This document shows, one piece after another, positions 44,469-53,387 of a stretch of 64,000 nucleotides of DNA (position 1 is its first letter; each line of letters starts with the position of its first letter). A program made the position numbers and the translations under genes. Below the pieces are notes generated by a model. The model ran no database searches. It was not told where the DNA came from and saw only the letters and a program-made list of their open reading frames with translations. The DNA lies in assembly GCA_041484195.1 (NCBI GenBank), contig JBGPHC010000006.1, positions 99,787 through 163,786 of the forward strand, read 5' to 3'. This DNA comes from PSRI01 sp041484195 (lineage in GTDB: Bacteria; Bacteroidota; Bacteroidia; Chitinophagales; Chitinophagaceae).

Positions 44469-47386
44469 TTAATGTTCTACCTCGCGCAGGTAGTAAGTGT
44501 TCTCCCCAATATCAATCCTGAGAATATAGAGACCAGCACTCAAATGACCTATTTGCAGCGGATAAGTCATTGACGTCGAGTTCAATAGTCCCAGTTCCCT
44601 GACCCAGATTATTTGTCCTGTACTATTTATTAGGGAGAGTTTCATATTACCATTTATTTCACCGGATATGCTAAGATATCTTTGCCCTTGCGCAGGATTT
44701 GGATATACCTGCAATATGGTCTCAGCACCTGATTTCATGCTAATTACCACTACCTGGGAATAATTAAACTGATTATCCTTATCAACTATTCTTAACCCGT
44801 AATAATTCTTACCCGGGTTTGGCAGAGCATCTTCAAAACTTTATGCCGCACCCGCGGAGCTATTCTTTGAAGCTACGGTTCCAATGACCTTGAAATTGAT
44901 CCCGTCAATGCTTTTTTGCACTTCAAATAATTTACTGTTTGATTCCGATGCTGTTTTCCAAATCAATTCGATCACACTTTTTTTCAGGCTGCCCTGGAAA
45001 TCCATTAGCCTGATGGGTAAAACTATGTCGGCAAGGAGTTCGGTGATAACGGTATTGGTTGCAACAGGTAGATTATAATCAAAAAATATGGATGCGTCAT
45101 TATGGATCTTATCCCCTGGAGCTAAAGTACTTTTTGGTTTGATGCGGTAGGCAATATAGCCGTGGCTGGCGGGTTCATTGGTGGAGCTATCCGGCAGCCT
45201 GATCCCCATAAATTCCCAGCTTAATTTATTGTTACCTGATAATGTAAGTTCATAAGGACGACTGGCATTTACCATCTCAAAACTGTTCCAGTCCAGCTTG
45301 TCGTCGAGCGTATCCTTTACCCTAATGCCAAATGCGGTATCATTACCCGTATTTTGGAAGCGAATGGTGTAGGTAAGATATTCGTTGTTTGAAATATCGC
45401 TGGTACGAATGGTCCCGTTATGGGTTTCAACCATATCGTTAGGATCAAAAGAGCTGCGGATAATCTCGGCAAATACAGATTTGTTATCATTCAGATCAAT
45501 ATCATTTACTGGTTGATCAATGAAAGCTACGGTACGCAATGTGTCTCCCAAATTCACACGAGGTGGGTACTGCACTTCTAAGAATACTATGATGGATGCC
45601 GTATCAGACGGCGTGAGATCGCTATAATTCCAAAAAATTGAGTCCCCTGAAGTTCTGTTGGAAAATGGCAATGCAAAATGATAATCAAGTTTACTGTCCT
45701 TGACGAGAGTAATGGTTCCACTATTCATAGGAATTGTACCATTGTTGGTATAAATCACCTTATATATTGCATCAGTCCCAAGCCTCGTGTGTGTCATTGG
45801 AAAAACATTAATCTGTAAATCCTCTTTGGAGATTGCGGGTTTCAATGCAAACACCAATGAATCTGAATTGAACGGAGTATTGTGGCTTGTTGTATACGAT
45901 GCAGGCGTGATCAGGTAATAGGGCCTGTTTGTCGCTATGGATGTAACATAGGTTCCTGTATCTATGGGTACTCTGAAGGCTCCATTCTCCGCTATTGTGC
46001 TAATCTGTTCTGCTCCTTTTTGAATATTCACTGTTGCATGCCTGAACACGTTTTCGCCAAGGTCCCTTTTATTGTTTCCATTAACATCTACGAAAATGGA
46101 GCCTTGGATCAGATTTATGATTCCAATTTTCATAAGCCAGAGTTGATAAGGTCCTTTCCCGAAATTAGTGGTCATGTCTCCGTCATGTGAATTTGAATTT
46201 CCTGCGACCAGGATATTTCCTTCAAGATCAATATTCATACTCTTAGGCAGGTCGGAACCTGAGCCTTTGATTTGCTTTTGCCAGGTGACTTGCCGATACT
46301 GATTAATGCAAGCCATAATCGCATCTTGACGTGCGTTCAAACTACGGATCGCTCCAACTAATATCCAGTCGTTACCCTGATATCTAAGATCATAGACTCT
46401 CCATTCAAGGGCGGGATTAGTAATGTCGTATAGATCTATATCACCCATATAATTGCCATTCCCATCATACTGAGTAAAATTCATCCAGTAATTCCTGCCG
46501 AAATCAGTCGGGTTTGATGAACGAGGTAATGACTTTGTAGTGGCAACTACGATCGATTGTGTGTTGGGATTGTATTGAACAACCGATTTCCCTTCGTTTG
46601 AAATATTACTTGTGGGTCCCACAAATTTTCTCCATCTTTCAATTAATTGGTAATTGAGGCCGATCAATTCGGTACTGTCGGCACCAATGCTGGCTGCAAA
46701 CTTCTGCACCAAGAATACCTTTCCATTAAATGGATCACCTGCCACACTCATACCAAAATTATCAACAGGGTCATGAGGGCAATATTGTAAAGCGATGGCT
46801 CCATCTTCGCTTATTTGAAATAGCCATGGATCCCAGTCGTCTGAATCCCTGGACAGGTCTCCGTCCCTGGATGTCGTTGATCCCGCCACTACATATCCTC
46901 CATCTGAATCCATTACTAAATCCTGAAATATTTCATCATTTGAGCCTCCGTACATTTTACTCCAGAGTATATTTCCATCTTCATCAACATGCATGATCCA
47001 AATATCTGTCTGCCCGTGATTCGATGAAAATATCCCATCTCCGGATGTTGACATACCAGCCAGAATGAAGCCTCCCATTGGTGATTCCACAATTTTTTTG
47101 ATTCCATCCTCACCCAATGAGCCATAAATCTTCTCCCATACTATAGCGTTATCTGCATTGAACCTGACTAGGTGACAATCAAGATCCCCGGTCGATGTGT
47201 TGGTGACTGAAGTCGCTACCAGAATACCGCCGTCATTCAAGGGTTGAATAAAGTCCCCTACCCACACACACCGGCACTATTCTCAAGGAATGCCTGCCAT
47301 AAAATCCCCGGCGCCTGCGCAAAAATCGGCTTGGAAGAAAGCGAAGTGAAAAGCAAAACAAGAATGGAGTAAAAATATTTCCTCAT
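44469..47386 (-). pseudogene. Disrupted T9SS secreted protein (propeller, DUF11-like, sorting domain)
   Basis: On the minus strand a complete secreted protein is readable only if two lesions are corrected. An ATG at 47384-47386 begins a signal peptide ('MRKYFYSILVLLFTSLSSKP' then 'IFAQA') that stops after 42 codons at 47258-47260. The 808-codon main frame starts out of phase by two bases at a (GT)4 tract (47263-47271), so one extra GT (or a one-base loss) explains it. This frame holds repeated 'DGGxxxAGSTxSxDGD' units typical of a propeller-like repeat, an SdrD-B-like segment ('GSIFVDVNGNNKRDLGENV'), and a DUF11/DUF7619-like domain ('SFDPNDM', 'LTYTIRFQNTGNDTAF', 'FFDYNLPVATNT'). A TAA at 44841-44843 then stops it in frame. 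The downstream 123 codons, to the stop at 44469, finish with the type A T9SS sorting domain ('VYPNPAQ'). Without correction the product lacks both a signal peptide and its sorting signal. Confidence 0.85.
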
Positions 47387-47491
47387 GTATTTGGCGGCCT
47401 ATGTCTATAGGAAAGGTCATTGTGAATTTACCCTAACCACGTAATAAATCAAAATATATTATCTTGAATCCATTCGAACCAAAATGCAAAA

Positions 47492-47516
47492 AACCCCGTC
47501 GCTCACAGACGGGGTT
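47492..47516 (-). terminator. Intrinsic terminator of fusA
   Basis: AACCCCGTC (47492-47500) pairs with GACGGGGTT (47508-47516) across a seven-base loop. On the minus strand it is followed by a T-run, and it lies 24 bases past the fusA stop. It isolates fusA from the downstream T9SS gene and the S10 operon. Confidence 0.85.
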
Positions 47517-47540
47517 CATATTAAAGAAAATTATTACTTA

Positions 47541-49685
47541 CTAAGCATTTACTTTTCCCTTCACCTTCGCAATCACTTCTTCGGCGATATTATTGGGGGC
47601 AGGTGCATAGTGCGAGAATTCCATGGTTGATGTGGCGCGACCCGAAGACAGGGATCGCAACTGTGTCACATAACCGAACATTTCGCTCAGTGGCACTTTG
47701 GCCTTGATTACCTGGGCGCCGGCCTTACTATCCATGCCTTCCAGCATGCCCCGGCGACGGTTCAAATCTCCCGTAACATCACCCATATACTGATCCGGCG
47801 TCACCACTTCTACTTTCATGATTGGTTCCAGCAAAACCGGTTTGGCCTTACGACCCGCTTCGCGGAAGCCGCTCTTGGCGCACAATTCAAATGACATGGA
47901 ATCGGAATCCACATCATGGTAACTACCGTCGAATATGCGCACTTTCATATTTTCCACAGGGAAATTTGCCAGTACACCAGAGTGCATGGCTGTCTCAAAT
48001 CCTTTGGAGATGGCGGGAATAAATTCACGGGGAATAGAACCTCCGAATATATCATTCACAAACTGGAAGGATTTTCCAGCATTTTCCGTCAGCCATTCTT
48101 TGTCGGCGGGACCGATTTCGAATACGATATCCGCGAATTTACCACGTCCACCGGTTTGCTTTTTCAACACTTCACGATGCTCAACGGTGATGCTGAATGC
48201 CTCCTTGTAGGCCACCTGCGGCGCACCCTGGTTAATCTCCACCTTGAACTCACGCTTCATGCGATCCACGATGATCTCGAGGTGCAATTCTCCCATTCCG
48301 CTCAGGATGGTCTGCCCCGTTTCTTCGTCTGTACGTACGCGTAAGGTAGGGTCTTCTTCCACCAGTTTGGCGATGGCGATCCCCATCTTATCCATATCCG
48401 CCTGCGTCCTGGGCTCGATGGCTATGGAAATAACGGGTTCGGGAATGAACATATTTTCGAGTACTATCGGATGCTTTTCATCGCAAAGAGTATCGCCGGT
48501 CTTAATTTCCTTGAAACCCACGGCCGCGCCAATATCTCCAGCGTCGATACCGTCAATGGGATTTTGTTTGTTGGCATACATTTGCATGATGCGGCTGATA
48601 CGCTCGTTCTTGCCACTACGCGTATTCAGCACATAGGACCCAGCTTTGAGGTGTCCGGAATAGACCCGGAAAAATGCCAGACGACCCACGAATGGATCGG
48701 TCATGATCTTGAATGCCAGGGCCGCAAAGGGCTCTTTTACATCCGGTTTGCGCATTTCTTCGGCTCCCGTATTGGGGTTGAGCCCTTTTACCGCTTCAAT
48801 ATCAACCGGACTCGGCAAGTAGCGTACCACCGCGTCCAGCATGGTTTGAACACCTTTATTTTTAAAGGCCGAGCCACAGATCATGGGAACGATGCTCATG
48901 TCAATGGTGGCTTTGCGAACGGCTTCATGCACCTCATCTTCCGATATGCTGGCCGGATCATCAAAGAATTTTTCCATCAGCTTGTCGTCATATTCCGCAA
49001 CGGCTTCGATCAACTGTGCTCTCCAATATTCTGCTTCTTCCTTCAAGTCACTGGGAATGGGCACTTCTTTATAGGTCATCCCCTGGCCTTCTTCATCCCA
49101 GATGATCCCCTTCATTTGTATCAGGTCAACTACGCCTTTGAAATGCTCTTCGGCGCCGAGGGGTAATTGGAGAGGGACCGACTTAGCGCCCAGCATTTCC
49201 TTCACTTGTTTTACCACATTCAGGAAATCCGCCCCGGCACGATCCATCTTATTTACAAATCCGATCCTTGGCACATTATATCGGTTGGCCTGGCGCCACA
49301 CTGTTTCTGACTGCGGCTCCACCCCGTCCACTGCCGAAAACAAGGCTACCAGCCCGTCCAGCACCCGCATACTGCGCTCCACTTCCACAGTGAAGTCCAC
49401 GTGGCCCGGAGTGTCTATAATATTGAATTTGTATTTCTTAGTGGCATCGGTTGGTTTACCCTGCACTGTTGGAAAATTCCAAAAACAGGTCACCGCAGCA
49501 GAAGTAATGGTGATACCTCTTTCCTTTTCCTGTTCCATCCAGTCAGTCGTAGCCGCGCCATCATGTACTTCCCCGATCTTGTGCGACATACCGGTATAAT
49601 AAAGTATTCGCTCCGTAGTAGTGGTCTTTCCGGCATCAATATGCGCCGCAATACCAATGTTTCTTTGAAATCTTAAGTCTGCCAT
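47541..49685 (-). CDS. fusA: Elongation factor G
   Basis: EF-G is the GTPase that drives translocation and, with RRF, ribosome recycling. The 714-residue product has the P-loop 'AHIDAGKTTTTE' near residue 14, 'RGITITSAAV', 'DTPGHVDF' and 'NKMDRAGADF'. Domains II-V follow in order, with 'GGSIPREFIPAISKGF' in domain IV and 'LRSLSSGRATSTMEFSHY' in domain V. Unlike in most bacteria it has its own -7 box and a terminator between it and rpsG. Confidence 0.98.
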   Translation of the reverse strand: MADLRFQRNIGIAAHIDAGKTTTTERILYYTGMSHKIGEVHDGAATTDWMEQEKERGITITSAAVTCFWNFPTVQGKPTDATKKYKFNIIDTPGHVDFTVEVERSMRVLDGLVALFSAVDGVEPQSETVWRQANRYNVPRIGFVNKMDRAGADFLNVVKQVKEMLGAKSVPLQLPLGAEEHFKGVVDLIQMKGIIWDEEGQGMTYKEVPIPSDLKEEAEYWRAQLIEAVAEYDDKLMEKFFDDPASISEDEVHEAVRKATIDMSIVPMICGSAFKNKGVQTMLDAVVRYLPSPVDIEAVKGLNPNTGAEEMRKPDVKEPFAALAFKIMTDPFVGRLAFFRVYSGHLKAGSYVLNTRSGKNERISRIMQMYANKQNPIDGIDAGDIGAAVGFKEIKTGDTLCDEKHPIVLENMFIPEPVISIAIEPRTQADMDKMGIAIAKLVEEDPTLRVRTDEETGQTILSGMGELHLEIIVDRMKREFKVEINQGAPQVAYKEAFSITVEHREVLKKQTGGRGKFADIVFEIGPADKEWLTENAGKSFQFVNDIFGGSIPREFIPAISKGFETAMHSGVLANFPVENMKVRIFDGSYHDVDSDSMSFELCAKSGFREAGRKAKPVLLEPIMKVEVVTPDQYMGDVTGDLNRRRGMLEGMDSKAGAQVIKAKVPLSEMFGYVTQLRSLSSGRATSTMEFSHYAPAPNNIAEEVIAKVKGKVNA

Positions 49686-49840
49686 TGTGGGTTATTAAAT
49701 AATTTTAAATTTCTGAAGGATGATCCTCAGGCCTTTCTTTTCAAAGGATTTCATCCTTTATTCCCAATTCACCAGTTCTTGAAATCCTCTGCTTTGGACT
49801 TTCGGAAAGAGAAAGTGAATCGCCCTGAAAATTCGGTGCG

Positions 49841-49848
49841 CAAAGGTA
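49841..49848 (-). promoter_or_regulatory. -7 box (TACCTTTG) of fusA
   Basis: The same octamer as in the rpsJ and rpsL promoters lies on the minus strand between rpsG and fusA, about 156 bases before the fusA ATG. A clear TTTG at -33 is not seen. Confidence 0.5.
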
Positions 49849-49930
49849 CAAAAAAACAACAGAAACCATTGAGATGGCCCAGGTTATTTAATGAGATGGA
49901 AAATAACCCGCCATGCACTTGAGATAAAAA

Positions 49931-49961
49931 AATCTCCATGCGCCGGGGAGGCATGGAGATT
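49931..49961 (-). terminator. Intrinsic terminator after rpsG
   Basis: AATCTCCATGC (49931-49941) pairs perfectly over 11 bases with GCATGGAGATT (49951-49961). On the minus strand it is followed by seven T. It lies 28 bases after the rpsG stop and separates rpsL-rpsG from fusA. Confidence 0.85.
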
Positions 49962-49989
49962 CCTGCTTTTATAATCTTTTACTGGAGAT

Positions 49990-50457
49990 TTAAACTCTGA
50001 AGTGTGCGAATGCCTTATTGGCTTCAGCCATACGGTGGGTATCTTCTTTTTTCTTGAATGCGGCGCCCTCACCTTTGGCGGCGGCAACAATTTCATTGGC
50101 CAGTTTGTCGGCCATGCTGCGGCCATTTCTTTCACGGCTATAACGAATGAGCCATTTGATGCTCAAAGAAACTTTTCTGTCGGGACGAACCTCGGCAGGA
50201 ATCTGAAAAGTGGCACCACCGATACGGCGGCTACGCACTTCCACAGAAGGAGTCACATTAGCCAGGGCCTTTTTCCATATTTCATATCCATCATCGCCGG
50301 TAATCTTGTTCACGCGCTCAATGGCCGAATAGAATATATCATAAGAAACACTTTTCTTACCCTGCCACATAAGGTTATTCACGAACCGGGTAACCAGTTT
50401 GTCGTTGAACTTCGGATCCGGGGCAAGTGGTAATTTTTTGGCTTGGGTCTTCCTCAT
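49990..50457 (-). CDS. rpsG: 30S ribosomal protein S7
   Basis: S7 nucleates the head of the small subunit. The 155-residue product contains 'KLVTRFVNNLMWQGKKSVSYDIFYSAIERV' and 'VRSRRIGGATFQIPAEVRPDRKVSLSIKWLIRYSRERNGRSMADKLANEIVAAAKGEGAAFKKKEDTHRMAEANKAFAHFR', all family hallmarks. It is transcribed with rpsL. Confidence 0.97.
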   Translation of the reverse strand: MRKTQAKKLPLAPDPKFNDKLVTRFVNNLMWQGKKSVSYDIFYSAIERVNKITGDDGYEIWKKALANVTPSVEVRSRRIGGATFQIPAEVRPDRKVSLSIKWLIRYSRERNGRSMADKLANEIVAAAKGEGAAFKKKEDTHRMAEANKAFAHFRV

Positions 50458-50512
50458 CTGAAAACTTGTTTATTAGAATTGCTTTTCTGTCAAATTATTT
50501 ACTGAAGCCGGC

Positions 50513-50893
50513 TTATTTTTTAGCCTTATCCTTCTTGGTTCCATATTTGGAACGGCTTTGTTTACGGTCCTTTACACCGGCCGTATCAAGACTGCCACGG
50601 ACGATATGGTAACGAACGCCAGGCAAATCCTTCACACGACCACCGCGGATCAGCACGATAGAGTGTTCCTGCAGATTATGGCCCTCACCCGGTATATAAG
50701 CGATCACTTCCACTTTATTCGTCAACCTCACCTTTGCCACTTTTCTAAGTGCCGAATTGGGCTTCTTAGGTGTGGTGGTATAAACACGGGTACATACCCC
50801 CCGACGTTGCGGGCAGGAGTCCAATGCCCTGGACTTACTCTTCGCGCGGATAATCTCTCTACCTTTTCTAACTAATTGCTGGATTGTAGGCAT
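50513..50893 (-). CDS. rpsL: 30S ribosomal protein S12
   Basis: S12 controls decoding accuracy. The 126-residue product begins 'MPTIQQLVRKGREIIRAKSK' from the ATG at 50893; an upstream frame extension adds nine unlikely residues. The streptomycin-relevant lysines sit in wild-type contexts ('TPKKPNSALRKVAKVRL' and 'GRVKDLPGVRYHIVRG', where the Asp is the methylthiolated residue in many bacteria). It opens the rpsL-rpsG unit. Confidence 0.97.
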   Translation of the reverse strand: MPTIQQLVRKGREIIRAKSKSRALDSCPQRRGVCTRVYTTTPKKPNSALRKVAKVRLTNKVEVIAYIPGEGHNLQEHSIVLIRGGRVKDLPGVRYHIVRGSLDTAGVKDRKQSRSKYGTKKDKAKK

Positions 50894-50917
50894 TCTGACC
50901 TTTTTAAATAAGGACGG

Positions 50918-50949
50918 CAAAGGTAGAATCCCTTTGGGGAAATACCAAA
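50918..50949 (-). promoter_or_regulatory. rpsL promoter, TTTG-N20-TACCTTTG
   Basis: On the minus strand the -7 box TACCTTTG (50918-50925) is preceded by TTTG (50946-50949) with exactly 20 bases between. This is the same sequence and spacing as at rpsJ. Transcription should begin near 50912, about 20 bases before the ATG. Confidence 0.8.
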
Positions 50950-51106
50950 CTTTTAATCACTCATTTCCCAAAAAACCGGGGTTCCGGAGACTTGCAAAAC
51001 ATTCTTATAGAAATATCAGACAACAAATTAGACCTGTCTTTCTGTTTGGCGCAGTTCCTGTGATAAATCAGACCCTGTCTTGTTCCGGAATTGGCGGAAA
51101 TCCGGA

Positions 51107-52171
51107 TCATATCTTGAACATCCATCCGTATTTGTCCACTGCCTTGCCCGACCTGATTTCGTCCAGGTTCTGTTTCATCGCGGGAGCCGCCTTCCAGCCA
51201 GCCGGATCAAAATTCATCACAAAGTCTTTGTACCTCAGTTCTTTGATCATGGAGATGGTAGCCGCCGTGCCTGTGCCGAAGACTTCTTTCAATTGACCCG
51301 CCTTATAAGCCTTGATCATATCGTCTATATGGATCGGCCTTTCTTCCACCATATATCCCATATCCTTGAAAAGGGTGATGGCACTATCTCTCGTAACACC
51401 ATTCAAAATTGTCCCTGATTCGAGATCGGGAGTCATGATGGTATTGCCCACCACGAAAAATACATTCATCGTACCGATCTCCTGCACATATTTGTGTTCG
51501 AAAGCATCGGTCCATAAGACCTGGTCATAGCCCTTTTTCTTGGCCTCGGCAGTAGCCAGCATGGATCCGCCATAATTCCCCGCAGCCTTTGCAAAGCCCA
51601 CTCCCCCGGGTGCGGCCCTGGTATATTTTTCTTCCACATAAATGCGCATGGGTTCACTATAATAAGGGCCCGTGGGACTCAATATGATTAAGAATTTATA
51701 GTGCTCGGAAGGCTTCACTCCAATCACTTCGTCCGAAGCTATCATGAGTGGTCTTATATACAGAGAATGATTTGGGATGGCGGGTATCCATTCCTTGTCC
51801 AGCCTGATCAATTGCCGCATGCCTTCCACGAAGATTTCTTCCGGAATCACGGGCATTTGCATACGCAAAGCGGAAATATTAAACCTTTTGAAATTGTCAT
51901 GGGGCCTGAAAATAAAAGCCTCCCCGTTTTCATCCTTATAGGCCTTGATCCCTTCAAAAATGGCCTGCCCGTAGTGCAGGGCTGCCAGTGAGGGCTGGAG
52001 CAATAAGGGCTGATAGGGTCTGATTTCTGTGTTCTTCCATTCACCCGATCCATAATCCGAAACCAACATGTGGTCGCTGAAGAATTTTCCAAAGGGCAGA
52101 TTCTTCAGCTCAATTTCAGCCAGCCTGCTTCTCTCCACCTTTTTAATCTTTATATCCTGAGCGGCAATCAT
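51107..52171 (-). CDS. ilvE: Branched-chain-amino-acid aminotransferase
   Basis: IlvE transfers amino groups to and from Val, Leu and Ile. The 354-residue product is a class IV PLP enzyme. The Schiff-base Lys is K195 in 'GFAKAAGNYGGSMLATAEAKKKG', with the nearby 'VQEIGTMNVFFVVG' and 'TILNGVTRDSAITL' blocks and 'GTGTAATIS' at the phosphate loop. It resembles the larger BCAT type (eukaryote-like size) rather than E. coli IlvE. It is alone on the minus strand. The 70-base gap before it also holds a plus-strand promoter box for the neighbouring operon. Confidence 0.94.
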   Translation of the reverse strand: MIAAQDIKIKKVERSRLAEIELKNLPFGKFFSDHMLVSDYGSGEWKNTEIRPYQPLLLQPSLAALHYGQAIFEGIKAYKDENGEAFIFRPHDNFKRFNISALRMQMPVIPEEIFVEGMRQLIRLDKEWIPAIPNHSLYIRPLMIASDEVIGVKPSEHYKFLIILSPTGPYYSEPMRIYVEEKYTRAAPGGVGFAKAAGNYGGSMLATAEAKKKGYDQVLWTDAFEHKYVQEIGTMNVFFVVGNTIMTPDLESGTILNGVTRDSAITLFKDMGYMVEERPIHIDDMIKAYKAGQLKEVFGTGTAATISMIKELRYKDFVMNFDPAGWKAAPAMKQNLDEIRSGKAVDKYGWMFKI

Positions 52172-52178
52172 AAAAGGT

Positions 52179-52186
52179 TATTTTTG
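52179..52186 (+). promoter_or_regulatory. -7 box (TATTTTTG) for the 52242-rdgB unit
   Basis: This exact TAnnTTTG match on the plus strand lies 56 bases before the ATG at 52242, in the divergent gap with ilvE. Confidence 0.45.
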
Positions 52187-52241
52187 TCACAAAGAAACAA
52201 AAAAAATCCCGGTGGTCTGTAAGCCACTCGTCAAATAAGTC

Positions 52242-52742
52242 ATGAGCCTCAAAAATCTATACCTCCCTCCAATAATGATTGTTGATTTGTATAAGGATAT
52301 GCTAATCGAATGGAAGCCAGAGGGATTAGAGACCGTTGAGACCGAAAAAGGGAAATTCAGATGGCTGGGTGACAATCTGAAGCGGATCACCATCCTGGTA
52401 AACCAATGTGATGCGGCAATACTCACGGACAAGTCCTATAATTTCCTCGTGGATATCCTGCAGGCCTGCAAGATGAATATGTCGGATATCGCCCTGATCA
52501 ACCTCCAGCAAATGCCTGAAAAAAATTATATGGCTATCAACCATATTTTAGATCCGGAAATAGTCTTACTTCTAGGGGTTGAACAGGAGGAAATCGGCCT
52601 GCCTATTCAATTTCCATTTTTCCAGGTGCAGCGTTTCAATAATATCACTTATTTATCCGCTCCGGGATTGGAATTGCTGGAGCAGGACAAAGCGCTCAAG
52701 GGCCGGCTCTGGACCAGTTTGAAAACTATTTTCTCCCTGTAA
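52242..52742 (+). CDS. Conserved-looking hypothetical protein upstream of rdgB
   Basis: The 166-residue cytosolic protein has an alpha/beta pattern: an opening 'KRITILVNQCDAAILTDKSYNFLVDILQACK', a strand 'IVLLLGVEQEEIGLP', then 'FFQVQRFNNITYLSAPGLELL' and a final basic helix 'LWTSLKTIF'. The size and the pattern of strands resemble uracil-DNA-glycosylase-fold proteins such as the DNA polymerase III psi subunit, but this is only a weak resemblance and I recognise no motif. It is followed by rdgB after ten bases, so the two are almost certainly co-transcribed, which hints at a role in DNA replication or nucleotide quality control. Confidence 0.65.
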   Translation: MSLKNLYLPPIMIVDLYKDMLIEWKPEGLETVETEKGKFRWLGDNLKRITILVNQCDAAILTDKSYNFLVDILQACKMNMSDIALINLQQMPEKNYMAINHILDPEIVLLLGVEQEEIGLPIQFPFFQVQRFNNITYLSAPGLELLEQDKALKGRLWTSLKTIFSL

Positions 52743-52752
52743 TTCCCGACCT

Positions 52753-53334
52753 ATGCAAAAACTTATATTCGCTACCAACAATAGGAATAAGGTAGATGAG
52801 ATTCGTGTGGCACTGGGGCAGGGCTTTGAAATCATGAGCCTGGAAGAAGCAAGTATTGATATTGATATAGCAGAACCTCATGAAAGCCTGGAAGCGAATG
52901 CCAGGGAAAAATCATCGGCCATTTACAAGCTTAGCGGACTGGATTGTTTCGGCGAGGATACCGGACTTGAAGTGGAGGCCCTCAACGGCGAGCCGGGAGT
53001 GAAAAGCGCGAGATACGCAGATGAACAGCGTTCCTTTGAAAAGAATATAGAAAAACTCCTGCGTGAACTAAATGGCAAGCCTAACCGAAATGCGAGGTTC
53101 CGAACCATCATTTCACTTATTTTCCGGGGTGATGAATACCAGTTTGAAGGAATTTGTGAAGGGACTATTTTACAGAAGCCAAGCGGGAGCGGCGGATTTG
53201 GATATGATCCCATTTTCATGCCTCTGGGCAGCACCAAATCATTCGGGGAAATGAGGCTGGAAGAAAAGAACCTGTTCAGCCACCGGAGAAAGGCCATGGA
53301 CAAGATGATATCATTCCTAAAGACAAATTCGTAA
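52753..53334 (+). CDS. rdgB: XTP/dITP pyrophosphatase (RdgB/HAM1)
   Basis: This house-cleaning enzyme hydrolyses non-canonical purine triphosphates such as dITP and XTP to monophosphates. The 193-residue product shows 'LIFATNNRNKVDEI' for phosphate binding, 'FGEDTGLEVEALNGEPGVKSARYA' with the catalytic Asp, 'SGSGGFGYDPIFMP' and 'SHRRKAM', the canonical motifs. It is the second gene of a two-gene unit with an unknown upstream partner. Confidence 0.96.
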   Translation: MQKLIFATNNRNKVDEIRVALGQGFEIMSLEEASIDIDIAEPHESLEANAREKSSAIYKLSGLDCFGEDTGLEVEALNGEPGVKSARYADEQRSFEKNIEKLLRELNGKPNRNARFRTIISLIFRGDEYQFEGICEGTILQKPSGSGGFGYDPIFMPLGSTKSFGEMRLEEKNLFSHRRKAMDKMISFLKTNS

Positions 53335-53387
53335 TCCGGGGAAGCTACCCATTGAAATGGCGTCTTTAACATCTGGCAAATAAAAAA

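Noticed and set aside
48471..49166. 231-codon plus-strand frame inside fusA
   Set aside because: It is fully antisense to fusA with no recognisable protein features.
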